Counted from the stretch's first letter, positions 52,801 to 61,127 are shown. The stretch: DNA of 64,000 nt from Lachnospiraceae bacterium (GCA_025758065.1 CP107199.1:496001-560000); one strand, 5' to 3'. The notes: generated from the sequence alone by a model not told the origin. Made by a program: numbers and translations.

Positions 52801-53750
52801 TCGCGCATAGACCGGATATGAGCCTCTGCCGCTGCTGTAAGGGCTGTCTTTTCCACATATCTTTTTCCATTTTCTTCCAGGATCGCAGTGCGTATCTGGA
52901 AATCTTCTTTTCTGGTGCGGTTGTATTTTGCAAATACTGCCTTGAAAGAACCGGCTCCCTTAGAAGCCACTGCCAGATATGCATTGGCAAACAGGCCAAA
53001 GGCCTTTTCCTGTACCAGCTTATCTGAGATCTCATCTTCATGGATGCAGGCCCAGCGCTGTCTGTCGTATACAGCGGTCACATGGGGGATATCTCCCTTT
53101 CCCGGAAGATACCTGTCAGAATAGACAGATGCCGCCCGCTTATATTCCGGCATGGGGTAATAAAATTCCACCCTTGAAAGTCCTGCTTCTTTAAATGCTT
53201 CTTCCAGTTCTCCCTTTGTAAACGCAGTCTCATCCTCATCATGGACAGCGCCGGAAAGAAAGCTTAAACCAAGAGCATTTTCACATGCAAAGATCAGTCT
53301 GCCTTTTTCTGAAAGATAAGAAGCAGCCTGAGCGAAAATAGTTTTAATATCCATCTCTGAACGGTCTGACCGTAAGACCACCAGATCGTATTTTCCTTCT
53401 TTTTCAGTTGTTTCCATTTTCTGGAAATCAGCCGCTTTGATATAGGAAACATTGGTGTAAGCATCATTCATTTTCTGGTTTACTACCAGATTTTCATCTC
53501 TTTCATCTACGACTGCAACATGGTCACAGCGCTCTGCAAGTAAACCGGTGATCACGCCATAGTCAGAGCCTAACTGCAGTACATTTTCCTGTCCTGAAAA
53601 ATCCATCCAGTCCATAAGGTTGCGCCGGATATCTGAAAGGGCATACAGAACTTCCGGGCGGCTGTCTGCCTCCAGGATTTTTAAGATGCCCTCTTTATCT
53701 GCGCCATATTTCTTAAATAAGTCAAGGATTTCATAACTTATGTCATTCAT
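49836..53750 (-). CDS. multidomain methyltransferase / kinase-like / coiled-coil / GT2 / GT4 protein
   Basis: About 1304 residues. Residues 30-240: class I SAM methyltransferase, motif I ENVLQLGSDYGVITG at 57-71. Residues 265-475: a kinase-like fold with KRYVEKTAL (possible ATP Lys), NIDGLFEN (catalytic D-x4-N at 421-426) and LYCLDYEW (DFG-like). Residues 515-600: coiled coil rich in Glu, Gln and Arg. Residues 670-910: GT2 domain with VSIVIPCYNQ, IIADDVSTDA and FLNNDTK. Residues 930-1304: GT-B/GT4-like domain with LFVGGFAHPPNADAV and VVVPLRYGAGVKGKVVEA. The start at 53750 has GAGG 7 nt upstream and overlaps the wzt stop. It probably builds and caps the exported glycan. Confidence 0.82.
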   Translation of the reverse strand: MNDISYEILDLFKKYGADKEGILKILEADSRPEVLYALSDIRRNLMDWMDFSGQENVLQLGSDYGVITGLLAERCDHVAVVDERDENLVVNQKMNDAYTNVSYIKAADFQKMETTEKEGKYDLVVLRSDRSEMDIKTIFAQAASYLSEKGRLIFACENALGLSFLSGAVHDEDETAFTKGELEEAFKEAGLSRVEFYYPMPEYKRAASVYSDRYLPGKGDIPHVTAVYDRQRWACIHEDEISDKLVQEKAFGLFANAYLAVASKGAGSFKAVFAKYNRTRKEDFQIRTAILEENGKRYVEKTALTAAAEAHIRSMREKYEKLISVNPAVKVLEPHYSKDNKAVRFGFLKGKTLAEILGEQITGKKAPVEALKAAMDRVFGQAVLKKEPFTPTDQFKEVFGDSEEILSLQDTSYEVSNIDGLFENLMETQDGLYCLDYEWVFEFPIPAGFIRYRNLVYFYYKYEGLLDYENAVQFLSEFGMDEKLAEIYASMEVAFQTWVHGDGTQGYMGNYKQRLVTLEELKAQEKELAQARERINQLQAEVEERNIQVKKDQEILRLTNNHVTNLEVMIKDLRHEVNELGKLATYLNGHEALVFKMRRKLGQQVNKAFPKGTRKRKILNYSFNTVKHPVKYGKMYATKEGRNLIEGDFKIGDGYLTGGHLSFPQYENPMVSIVIPCYNQIHYTYACLQSILEFTKDVTYEVIIADDVSTDATAEIGRFVDGLVICRNQTNQGFLRNCNQAAKAAKGKYIMFLNNDTKVTEGWLSSLVNLIESDDTIGMVGSKLVYPDGRLQEAGGIIWSDGSGWNYGRLDDPDKAEYNYVKDVDYISGAAILLSVDLWKQIGGFDERFAPAYCEDSDLAFEVRKAGYRVVYQPLSKVIHFEGVSNGTDVNGTGLKRYQVENSQKLKEKWADEFKKQCVNDGNPNPFRARERSQGKKVILVVDHYVPTFDKDAGSKTTYQYLKMFLKKGYVVKFLGDNFLHEEPYSTTLEQMGIEILYGDHWATGIWDWLKLNKDEIDVAYLNRPHIATKYVDFIKENTNIKVIYYGHDLHFLRLGREYELTGDIDIKREADYWKAIELSMMRKAAISYYPSYVEINAIHAIDRSINAKAITAYVYDHFLGDIQEDFAKREGLLFVGGFAHPPNADAVLWFAKEIFPHIREQLPDIKFYVVGSKVTDEIKALEQPGNGIIIKGFVSEEELAGLYASCKVVVVPLRYGAGVKGKVVEAIYNGAPIITTSTGAEGIPQVGQVLEVEDDPKVFADKTVALYQDNDRCRQMCEETQRYIREHFSMDGAWKVIENDFSR

Positions 53751-55146
53751 CTGCATTCCTCTTTTCCGCCTTTACCTGTGATTCCATATCGTAAACACCA
53801 ACAGTATTTTTATTGGAAATAACGGTAATATTGGTTACATCATAAAGCCTGTGATATACCACATGTTCCCCCTGCTCAAAGCCGGTGCAGCTCATGCTTA
53901 ACAGATACTCACCGCCCTGAAGGTTCATTTTCTGGGTAAATTCTACGGTATATTCATCTCCATTTTTTACCGGCTTGATATCCGCCCCTTCAAACATAGT
54001 GTTTGTTCCGGTAAGTTCTGTTCCCTTTTTATCTTTGATCGTATAAGTAAAAATAGGTGTCTGGATATCCGCATGGAAACGGATGCACTCTTTTATAGTA
54101 AATGTTTCACCCTTTAACAGCAGATTAGTTACATTTCCCCTGGCATCTAAAAGCCCCAGATCGTAGATCTCCGCTCTTCCGTCCCCATATTCGGTGCGGT
54201 CGGTGTTGATGGCCAGCTGGTCACGCATAAGACCGGTATGGGATAAATTCATTCCGCCGGAAAAATCAGACATTTCTGTGCCTTCATTCTTTTCGGTATC
54301 CGTTTGTGCGCTGCTTTTTTCCTTTAAAAGTTCCACTGCATCTCCATTTTCTGATGCTTTTTCCGCTGCCAGCTCTGCCCGCAGATCCTCCAGCTTTCCA
54401 GCCAGTATCTTTTTGTACATATCTACAACTTTTCCAGCTGGGCCTTCTGCAATAAATTCGCCTTTGTGCAGCAGCACAACTTTATCACAATATTTGATGA
54501 TACTGCCCATATCATGGGTAACCATCAGGATGGTAGTTCCTTTTTTACGGATTTCTTCCATTCTCCGGTAACATTTTGACTGAAAGAACACATCACCTAC
54601 AGACAGCGCCTCATCTACGATCAGGATCTCCGGATCTACGTTAATAGCCAACGCAAAGGCCAGGCGCACGAACATACCGCTGGAATAAGTCTTTACCGGC
54701 TGATATACGAAATCACCGATCTCTGCAAAATCCAGGATATCCTGCAGCTTTTCATCCATCTCTTTTTTCGTATATCCCATCATGGTTCCGTTCATGTATA
54801 CATTTTCAATTCCGGTATAATCCATGTTAAAACCGGCTCCCAGTTCCAGAAGGGCAGAGATCTTACCGTCTACATTAACCTCACCGGAGGTTGGTGTGAG
54901 CACACCGGTAATGATCTTTAAAATAGTTGACTTGCCGGAGCCGTTTGTTCCGATAATACCTACAGTCTCTCCCTTTTTTACCTGGAAAGACAGCCCCTTA
55001 AGGGCATAGAAATCACGATGATAATTTTTATGGGAAATACTCATAGATTCCTTCAGCCGGTCAATAGGCTTATCATACAGCCGGTAGACCTTTGTTACAT
55101 CCTGAACGCTGATGGCATTTTCCTTTCCCTGTTCATTTATTGACAT
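53743..55146 (-). CDS. wzt: Wzt-type ABC polysaccharide exporter ATPase with C-terminal glycan-binding domain
   Basis: About 467 residues. ABC domain: Walker A GIIGTNGSGKST, signature KTYSSGMFVRLAFA, Walker B EILIVDEALSVGD and the H-loop VTHD. A charged linker (EKASENGDAVELLKEKSSAQ) leads to a C-terminal beta-sandwich of about 170 residues (SHTGLMRDQ to the end) like the Wzt substrate-recognition domain. I prefer the ATG at 55146, which has GGAG 6 nt upstream; GTG at 55209 is an alternative. The partner permease (wzm) is not in the window. Confidence 0.9.
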   Translation of the reverse strand: MSINEQGKENAISVQDVTKVYRLYDKPIDRLKESMSISHKNYHRDFYALKGLSFQVKKGETVGIIGTNGSGKSTILKIITGVLTPTSGEVNVDGKISALLELGAGFNMDYTGIENVYMNGTMMGYTKKEMDEKLQDILDFAEIGDFVYQPVKTYSSGMFVRLAFALAINVDPEILIVDEALSVGDVFFQSKCYRRMEEIRKKGTTILMVTHDMGSIIKYCDKVVLLHKGEFIAEGPAGKVVDMYKKILAGKLEDLRAELAAEKASENGDAVELLKEKSSAQTDTEKNEGTEMSDFSGGMNLSHTGLMRDQLAINTDRTEYGDGRAEIYDLGLLDARGNVTNLLLKGETFTIKECIRFHADIQTPIFTYTIKDKKGTELTGTNTMFEGADIKPVKNGDEYTVEFTQKMNLQGGEYLLSMSCTGFEQGEHVVYHRLYDVTNITVISNKNTVGVYDMESQVKAEKRNADE

Positions 55147-55219
55147 ATGTTTCTCCATCTCTATCGCATAGTTTGTACTGTTCATGTGTGCATGACCATA
55201 GTTCTCCACTTTAGGGTTT

Positions 55220-55246
55220 AGTATAGCATAAAACCTCGCTGTTTCA
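55220..55246 (-). promoter_or_regulatory. predicted promoter of wzt and the glycan operon
   Basis: Extended -10 TGCTATACT (TATACT at 55220-55225) with a weak -35 ATGAAA 16 bp upstream. All glycan genes to 33833 run in this direction, so it may drive much of the cluster. Confidence 0.45.
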
Positions 55247-55314
55247 TACTATTTCTAAAAAATTGTTACATGCTTTACACTCCCGCAATTCTAAAAACAT
55301 TCATGATCCACTCA

Positions 55315-55338
55315 TTTTTATTCAAAAAATAGTCATCC
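55315..55338. repeat. left direct repeat flanking the IS1634-like element
   Basis: TTTTTATTCAAAAAATAG plus TCATCC; the matching copy at 57318-57341 ends GAATCC. 22 of 24 positions are identical. Long, variable target duplications are known for IS1634. Confidence 0.7.
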
Positions 55339-57317
55339 CCGTTTTCCGTCGTAGTACTATGAAAGTTCCGACGTTTTCAAATTCCTCCCTACATCTCAAA
55401 TCGCACATATATCTAATAAGCCTTGATTTTGCTGGAAAATTTGATGTCCTCACAGGGCATTTTTTATTGAAAAAATTTTTGATATGTTGTATAATAATAG
55501 CACTACATAGTACTCTGCCAGGAGGGGCATATGGCATACTATTTACGACAGGATAAAAAGAAAAAAGGAACTTATCTGCAGATGTATGAAAGTTACTGGG
55601 ACAAAGAAAAAAAGCAGCCTCGTTCAAGAAATATCGAAAGCTTTGGATATGTCTCCGATCTCATTTCCAATGAGATTCCAGACCCGGTTTCTTATTACCA
55701 GAAATATGTGGAGAAAAAGAACAGAGAACACGCAGACTCTGTTGCTGATCAAACACGCCCCCGGGCATTCACTGCCCAGCTTGAAAAAAACATCGGATAC
55801 TTTCTTGCTTCCTCTCTTCTTTCGGAACTGAATGTAAGAGAAACGATCGATATCCTTGCATCACAAAAAAGATTCCAGTTTGACCTTTATGACATGATCG
55901 CACAACTGATCTATGCACGGATCCTTTACCCTTGCTCAAAATCCAAAACGGCATCTACCGTATTCCCATATCTTTATCATGGTGTTCCTATTTCTGAAGA
56001 TCAGATTTACGATGGCTGTGCGTTTATCGGAGAATCTTATAAAAAATATATCGAGCTGTTCAACCATTGTTATGAAGAGCATTACAAGCGTAACTTCAGC
56101 AGTGTTTTCTTTGACTGCACAAACTATTACTTTGAAATTGACCTTCCAAAGGAAGATAAACAAAAGGGACCTTCCAAGGAAAACAGGCATGGACCGATCA
56201 TCGGGCAGGCCCTGCTTCTGGATGCGGATCTGGTTCCACTTGCGATGCAGATGTATCCAGGAAATGAGTCAGAGAAACCGTATATCCGGAAGATCATACA
56301 GGAAATGAAAGAACGTTATAAAGTAGCCGGAAAAACTGTTCAGGTCGCAGATAAAGGCTGAAACTGTGCCAGAAACATTTATGCTGCTGTTGTGGAAGCT
56401 CCGGACGGATATATTTTCTCAAAATCCATTCATGGAAAAGGACTGAGTGAAAAAGAAAAGCAGTGGCTACTTCTCGAAAATGATGCGAATGTCTATACGA
56501 ACTATCGGGATAAAGACGGAAAGCTTCTATTTCGCTTAAAATCCTGTGTGGATACTTTTTCTTATAAATTCAGGGAATCGGATCCTGAAACTGGTAAGGA
56601 AAAAGAGATCTCTTTTCAGGTAAAAGAAAAACGCATTGTTTCCTACAATCCTTCCCTTGCACAGAAACAGAAAGCCGAGATCATGAAAATGGTGGACAAA
56701 GCCACCAACTATACCACTTACAAAAAAATGGCACGGGAGGATCTGGGGGATTCTGTCAAATATATAAAGATCACAAATACAGATAAAAACAGAAAAAACA
56801 GAAAGCCAGTCATTGAAATCAACCAGGCAAAGATTGAAGAAGATCTGAAATATGCAGGATATAATCTCCTGGTGACATCAGAATTGGACATGAACCCCCT
56901 GCAGGTATATCACACATACCACAACCTCTGGAAAATAGAAGAGTCCTTCCGTATCACCAAATCTTATCTGGACGCCCGGCCTGTTTATGTACAAAAAAAA
57001 GAAACAATCTATGGGCATTTTTTAATCTGCTACCTTAGTTTGTTTCTTTTAAGGATCCTGGAGATCAAATGTTTTAAAAACGAAATCAATTCCTATGATC
57101 TTGTAAATTTTATGCGTGACTTCAGGGTTGTTGACAAAGGCGATGGGACCTATATCAATATTTCCCAGAACCAAAGAATTAATGAAAATATCAAAAAACT
57201 GATCGGTTTAACCAATCTCGACGCACTGTACCTGACTGAAAAAGAGATTGAAAATATCTTTGAGTTCACCATGCTGGTTGATGACTGAGTACTATGTTTT
57301 GAGAGAAACGACGGAAG
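55339..57317 (+). mobile_element. IS1634-family insertion sequence
   Basis: About 1.98 kb between 24-bp direct repeats. Short imperfect terminal inverted repeats: TTCCGTCGT near the left end (55345-55353) and ACGACGGAAG at the right end. It carries one transposase gene interrupted by a TGA. Its own promoter is TTGAAA (55467-55472), 17 bp, TATAAT (55490-55495). It inserted between wzt and the terminator of the threonine aldolase gene. Confidence 0.8.
55531..57288 (+). pseudogene. IS1634-family transposase with in-frame TGA
   Basis: 585 codons in one frame, broken only by TGA at 56359-56361 in TVQVADKG-stop-NCARNIYA. DDE-type residues are plausible in FFDCTNYYFE, VADKG and NLWKIEESFRITK. The frame continues without any shift, so a single base change (probably TTA Leu to TGA) explains it and the lesion is recent. 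Ribosome binding site CAGGAGGGG before the ATG. Confidence 0.85.
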
Positions 57318-57341
57318 TTTTTATTCAAAAAATAGGAATCC
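57318..57341. repeat. right direct repeat flanking the IS1634-like element
   Basis: Matches 55315-55338 at 22 of 24 positions. It also forms the T-rich tail of the threonine aldolase terminator, which suggests this is the original site and the left one the duplicate. Confidence 0.7.
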
Positions 57342-57370
57342 TGCAAAATCATCTGTTTACAGGATTCCCA
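57335..57370 (-). terminator. terminator of the threonine aldolase gene
   Basis: Perfect stem GGAATCCTG/CAGGATTCC, followed on the minus strand by TATTTTTTG, about 35 bp after the stop codon. Confidence 0.8.
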
Positions 57371-57403
57371 TCTTCAATATTGCTCATATTTCTGTTTTAA
57401 ACA

Positions 57404-58438
57404 TCACAATGCCCTGATATCCCTGATCAGTCGGTCTTTTTCAGCTTCTGTTGTGGCCCAGCTGGTACAAAAACGCACTACCATGCTTCCATCCGCCAGA
57501 TCCTGCAGATATTCAAAGGTGTACTCTTTTCCCAGTACCTCTGCCTGTTCTTTTGTAAGAACTACAAACAGCTGGTTTGTATAGCTTTCCACATATTCCC
57601 GGATTCCTTTTTCTTTAAAAGCAGCCTTGATCTCTAAGGCATAAGCATCTGCCTGGGCTGTCATTTTTTCGTAAGTGCCATCCTCTAACAGGCTGCAAAA
57701 CTGCATGCCAAGAAGCCAGCCTTTCGCCATAACTGCTCCGTTCTGCTTCATATAAGTACGGAATTTCCGTGCCAGCTTCTTGTTAGTGATCACAAGAGCT
57801 TCCCCAAACAATGCGCCGCACTTAGTACCGCCTATGTAAAATACATCCGTCAGTTCTGCCAGTTTTTCCAGCGTCAGATCATTTTTTACAGAACCAAGAC
57901 CGTATCCCAGTCTGGCCCCGTCTGCAAACAGGTACATTCCATACTCATCACATACTTTGCGGATCTCTCTTAATTCCTGTTCTGAATAAATGGTTCCCCA
58001 TTCTGTAGGAAATGAAATATACACCATCTTCGGCTCGCAGATATAGTTTGGCTCACCGCTATTGTAATAAGAAGCTGCCACCTCCCGGATCTGCTCTGCG
58101 CTGATCTTTCCGTCTGTTGAGGGAAGAGGCACCAGCTTGTGTCCGGTATTTTCAATAGAACCTGCTTCATGGGCATATACATGGCCACTGTCCGGACAGA
58201 TCACGCTCTGGATAGGGCTTAAAGCTGCCGCATGGACAATGAAGTTAGCCTGTGTAGCTCCCGGCAAAAAGTGGATAGCAGCTTCCGGTGCCTTACACTT
58301 TTCCCGGATCAGCTCTGTCGCCTTTTCACACCATGTATCTTCCCCATATCCATCATAACTTTCCCCATTGATCTGTGCCAGTTTCTCTAATATCTTTTTA
58401 CATGCACCACGGTTGTAATCATTGTGTAAACGGATCAT
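57404..58438 (-). CDS. low-specificity L-threonine aldolase / beta-eliminating lyase
   Basis: 344 residues of the PLP beta-eliminating lyase family. MIRLHNDYNRGACKKILEKL, FLPGATQANFIVHAAAL, GHVYAHEAGSIENTGHKLV, the Asp/Gly-rich LFADGARLGYGLG and the PLP lysine in FYIGGTKCGALFGEA. It cleaves threonine or allo-threonine to glycine and acetaldehyde. It shows the longer N-terminus with an extra YDGYGEDTW segment common in Clostridia. Monocistronic, between the IS and the ATPase gene. Confidence 0.88.
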   Translation of the reverse strand: MIRLHNDYNRGACKKILEKLAQINGESYDGYGEDTWCEKATELIREKCKAPEAAIHFLPGATQANFIVHAAALSPIQSVICPDSGHVYAHEAGSIENTGHKLVPLPSTDGKISAEQIREVAASYYNSGEPNYICEPKMVYISFPTEWGTIYSEQELREIRKVCDEYGMYLFADGARLGYGLGSVKNDLTLEKLAELTDVFYIGGTKCGALFGEALVITNKKLARKFRTYMKQNGAVMAKGWLLGMQFCSLLEDGTYEKMTAQADAYALEIKAAFKEKGIREYVESYTNQLFVVLTKEQAEVLGKEYTFEYLQDLADGSMVVRFCTSWATTEAEKDRLIRDIRAL

Positions 58439-58503
58439 GTTTTTGAATTCTCCTTCTCATGTTTATGTGTACACAGAATTTTTTCTATAACTAATAATAC
58501 CAT

Positions 58504-58587
58504 GATGTTCGAGGATTGCGGGAATTGCATAGCAATGGAGCAATCCGGTTACATCAGTGAGTGACAAAATTTACTTTTGACACTCAC
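58504..58587. other. two hairpins in the gap between ATPase and aldolase genes
   Basis: 58504-58552: nested stem ATGT..ACAT with GGATTGC/GCAATCC inside. 58556-58587: GTGAGTGACAAAA/TTTTGACACTCAC, possibly a terminator or leader structure. No gene in this 200-bp gap. Confidence 0.45.
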
Positions 58588-58640
58588 ATCATTTTATCAT
58601 ACCTACATCTTTATATCGGCATCTTTATTTTTTCAGATAA

Positions 58641-60317
58641 CTACTTTAATTTTTCCCTTACCATGCAGCGTTTCTTGAAAAACGAAATCCCATAGCAGAG
58701 AACCTGATCATAGTCATCCTCATATTCCTTTGCATACATCCGATTGTCGATCTGCTGCAAAGCCGTATCGCAGTCCTTCTCCAGGTTTCCCAGGGTCTTC
58801 GTGTACTTCGCTTCGAAGATCGCGACGCGCGCATTGATGGGATCATAAACGACCACATCGCTTCGCCCTTCTCCATGCTCCTTATTGGAGTCCACCATAT
58901 ATCCAGCGCCTGTAAAAATGCCCGCGAGAAAAGCGTGGTAGAAGTCCTCCCGATAGTCATGGTAGCTGATCGTGCGTCGGAGCAGGGCATTCATTTCCCT
59001 GCTTATGCCTTCACTGTCACCACGCCAGACGGCATCAAACAGCGCATTTCGATTCCACTTCTTCGCGCTGTCATCAAACCATTTGATGACCGTTGTTTCG
59101 AAAATCTCGTTAATTTCTGCATTCGGAATCATGAGGGCTACCATACCGTCTGGAACTTCACCCTTATAATCCTCTTCCCGCGCCCGTGTTAAGTATCCCG
59201 TCAGATACAGTGTACTCCAGAGGTTATCTTCTGATGAATGGAGATAATCATAGGTCAGGTTTTCATCCACACGCTGGACGATGCAGCCGCCCGCCATCAG
59301 TGTCTCAAGCTTCTTTGTAATCGTACTGCCCGCATAATCGATAAAGGAACGGATGATGGCATTGTCACTTGTGTTTTTCCAGTAGCTCATCGGCTTCGCC
59401 TTCGGATTGTGCTGAAGCTCCAGCATATAATTCATGACATCCCACGGACAGTAGACATCGAAATCCCCGAAATGGTAGCCATCGTACCATTTCTTCATGT
59501 TCTCCGCCTGTTCCGTCATGTCAGCAGCTTTCAGCAGCTCATCAACCTCGCTCTGTACGAAGCCGAAATACTCGTTGAGACGAGAATTTGTGATCGTATC
59601 CGATACAAAATTATTGGTTCCCGTAAAGATGCTCTCTTTTGCAATCTTCAGACAGCCTGTCACGACAGCAAAACGAAGTGCCGGATTGTCTTTCAGGGCC
59701 TGCATCAATCCCTTCATAACATCAAGCATTTCATTATAGTAACCGTTGTTGTTCGCTTTCGCGACAGGGACATCGTACTCATCTATAAGAAGAATGACAG
59801 GCTTTTCATAATGCTGCTGCATCATCCTGGTAAGCAACATCAAGCTTCCTTTCATGTCCTTCATGGAAGCCTGTCCCCATTCCAGCTGTTTCGCGATCTC
59901 CTTATCACTGGTGCCGATTCTGTCGCTGTCCAGCAGATAGCGATGCTCTTTATATAGTTCTGAGATAACCCATGTAAGCATATCGTATGCTCCGGCGAAG
60001 TTAAGGCCATCTACCTGTCGAAACGAAACAAAAACCGTCGGATACTGGTTCATCCACGCATCGCACAGTGCCCGGTTTTCCGAAATCTCTAACCCTTCAA
60101 ATAACGCTCTGCTGTCCTTTCGGATATCGAAGAAGCTTTCCAGCATACTCATGCCCAACGTCTTTCCAAAGCGCCGAGGACGGGTAATCCACGTTACTTC
60201 CGTGCCTCTCCTGTTGAGCAGCTCTCTGATCAGCCCCGATTTATCGATGTAGTAATACCCGTTTTTACGAATTTCTTCAAAGTCTGAAACTCCAACAGGG
60301 ATATTCATTTCTTTCAT
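58641..60317 (-). CDS. AAA ATPase-like protein with C-terminal PD-(D/E)XK nuclease domain
   Basis: About 558 residues. The N-terminal AAA-ATPase-like domain has MNIPVGVSDFEEIRKNGYYY, the P-loop variant TRPRRFGKTLGMSM and VILLIDEYDVPVAKA (Walker B). The C-terminal region has EGRSDVVVYDPINARVAIFE followed by AKY, i.e. the D...ExK core of PD-(D/E)XK nucleases. Family function is unsettled. An ATG at 60356 exists, but AAAGGAG lies 8 nt before the ATG at 60317, which I prefer. It follows a toxin-antitoxin pair in the same direction. Its base composition (GCGACGCGCGCATT and similar) looks more GC-rich than neighbours, suggesting transfer. Confidence 0.82.
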   Translation of the reverse strand: MKEMNIPVGVSDFEEIRKNGYYYIDKSGLIRELLNRRGTEVTWITRPRRFGKTLGMSMLESFFDIRKDSRALFEGLEISENRALCDAWMNQYPTVFVSFRQVDGLNFAGAYDMLTWVISELYKEHRYLLDSDRIGTSDKEIAKQLEWGQASMKDMKGSLMLLTRMMQQHYEKPVILLIDEYDVPVAKANNNGYYNEMLDVMKGLMQALKDNPALRFAVVTGCLKIAKESIFTGTNNFVSDTITNSRLNEYFGFVQSEVDELLKAADMTEQAENMKKWYDGYHFGDFDVYCPWDVMNYMLELQHNPKAKPMSYWKNTSDNAIIRSFIDYAGSTITKKLETLMAGGCIVQRVDENLTYDYLHSSEDNLWSTLYLTGYLTRAREEDYKGEVPDGMVALMIPNAEINEIFETTVIKWFDDSAKKWNRNALFDAVWRGDSEGISREMNALLRRTISYHDYREDFYHAFLAGIFTGAGYMVDSNKEHGEGRSDVVVYDPINARVAIFEAKYTKTLGNLEKDCDTALQQIDNRMYAKEYEDDYDQVLCYGISFFKKRCMVREKLK

Positions 60318-60355
60318 CTCTGCTGCTCCTTTCGTCGTAATTGCTTTTTTAGCCA

Positions 60356-60682
60356 TTAATTGCGGTCAGCCGAATTATCCCCAAACAATGTTTGCATATA
60401 ATCCCTTTTCTCGTAAATAATTCTGATCACTTCGATATAATCATCTTTTATTCTATAAAATGCCATGTACTTTTTTAAAACTATAAAATAAAATCCCGTA
60501 AATAAGCCTTTATATCGGAGTGGTATACCCGATGTCGGAATTTGCTTTTTTTTGGTAATCGTGTCTATAAAATCTTTTATATATTTATCCGCTATATCGT
60601 AACTTTTTGAAGCCTGATATACCTCATCCCATACAGAATCCATATCCCGCATAGCCTGTGGCGTATATCTTAACAGATACAT
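60356..60682 (-). CDS. RelE/ParE-family toxin
   Basis: 108 residues. LLRYTPQAMRDMDSVWDEVY at the N-terminus, then IPTSGIPLRYKGLFTGFYFI and VLKKYMAFYRIKDDYIEVIR IIYEKRDYMQ, the RelE/ParE fold with its basic, aromatic C-terminus. RelE relatives cut mRNA on the ribosome and ParE relatives poison gyrase; which applies is not clear. It starts 2 bp after the antitoxin stop. The AAA ATPase gene starts 38 bp after its stop. Confidence 0.87.
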   Translation of the reverse strand: MYLLRYTPQAMRDMDSVWDEVYQASKSYDIADKYIKDFIDTITKKKQIPTSGIPLRYKGLFTGFYFIVLKKYMAFYRIKDDYIEVIRIIYEKRDYMQTLFGDNSADRN

Positions 60683-60684
60683 GG

Positions 60685-60954
60685 TCAGTCCTCGTTTCTT
60701 TTGTTAATGAAATGACTTTTTAATTCTTCCTCCGAAACCCAATCTTCGTCTTCTGCGGAGCGAAGTCCTGCATTCAGTTCACACATCAGTTGTATCATTG
60801 CTTCTGCTTTCTGAAAGTTTTCTTCGTCCTTTATGTCACGTATGCTATAAGCGCCGCGGCCATTTCTTGTCAAGTAAACCGGAGAGCCGATACGAACTTT
60901 TTCAAGAACATTTCCATAATTTCTTAAATCCGATACTGATGTTATTGTAGGCAT
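60685..60954 (-). CDS. Phd/YefM-type antitoxin
   Basis: 89 residues. MPTITSVSDLRNYGNVLEKV, IGSPVYLTRNGRGAYSIRDI: the Phd/YefM DNA-binding N-terminus. The C-terminal half is acidic (LRSAEDEDWVSEEELKSHF), as in disordered toxin-binding tails. AAAGGAG is 8 nt before the ATG at 60954. It should repress its own promoter through the two sites upstream. Confidence 0.87.
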   Translation of the reverse strand: MPTITSVSDLRNYGNVLEKVRIGSPVYLTRNGRGAYSIRDIKDEENFQKAEAMIQLMCELNAGLRSAEDEDWVSEEELKSHFINKRNED

Positions 60955-60966
60955 AAAGTACACTCC

Positions 60967-61040
60967 TTTCGATATATTTGTAGAACCATTATACTATTTT
61001 TTTGTATTATTCTCAATATTCTTTCGACATATTTATCGAA
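60967..61040 (-). promoter_or_regulatory. toxin-antitoxin promoter flanked by two operators
   Basis: Minus-strand promoter TTGAGA (61011-61016), 17-bp spacer, TATAAT (60988-60993). Two 19-bp sites match at 16 positions: TTTCGATATATTTGTAGAA (60967-60985, over the start region) and TTTCGACATATTTATCGAA (61022-61040, upstream of -35). The second is a good palindrome (TTCGA-N7-TCGAA). Typical autoregulation layout. Confidence 0.72.
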
Positions 61041-61082
61041 AGTCGATTTCACAGGTTAATATTTTCGGGTTTTCAGGTAAAA

Positions 61083-61112
61083 TAAAGAGGCCGATTGCTC
61101 GACCTCTGTTTC
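61083..61112 (-). terminator. terminator after the transposase fragment
   Basis: AGAGGTCGAGCAATCGGCCTCT hairpin on the minus strand, arms AGAGG/CCTCT with CGA/TCG inside, followed by TTTATTTTA. Confidence 0.65.
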
Positions 61113-61127
61113 TGTCACATATCAGTA

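Noticed and set aside
56359..56361. TGA in the transposase as a selenocysteine codon
   Set aside because: Family members usually have a Leu-like residue there, no obvious stem-loop follows, and a one-base change explains it. A nonsense mutation is simpler.
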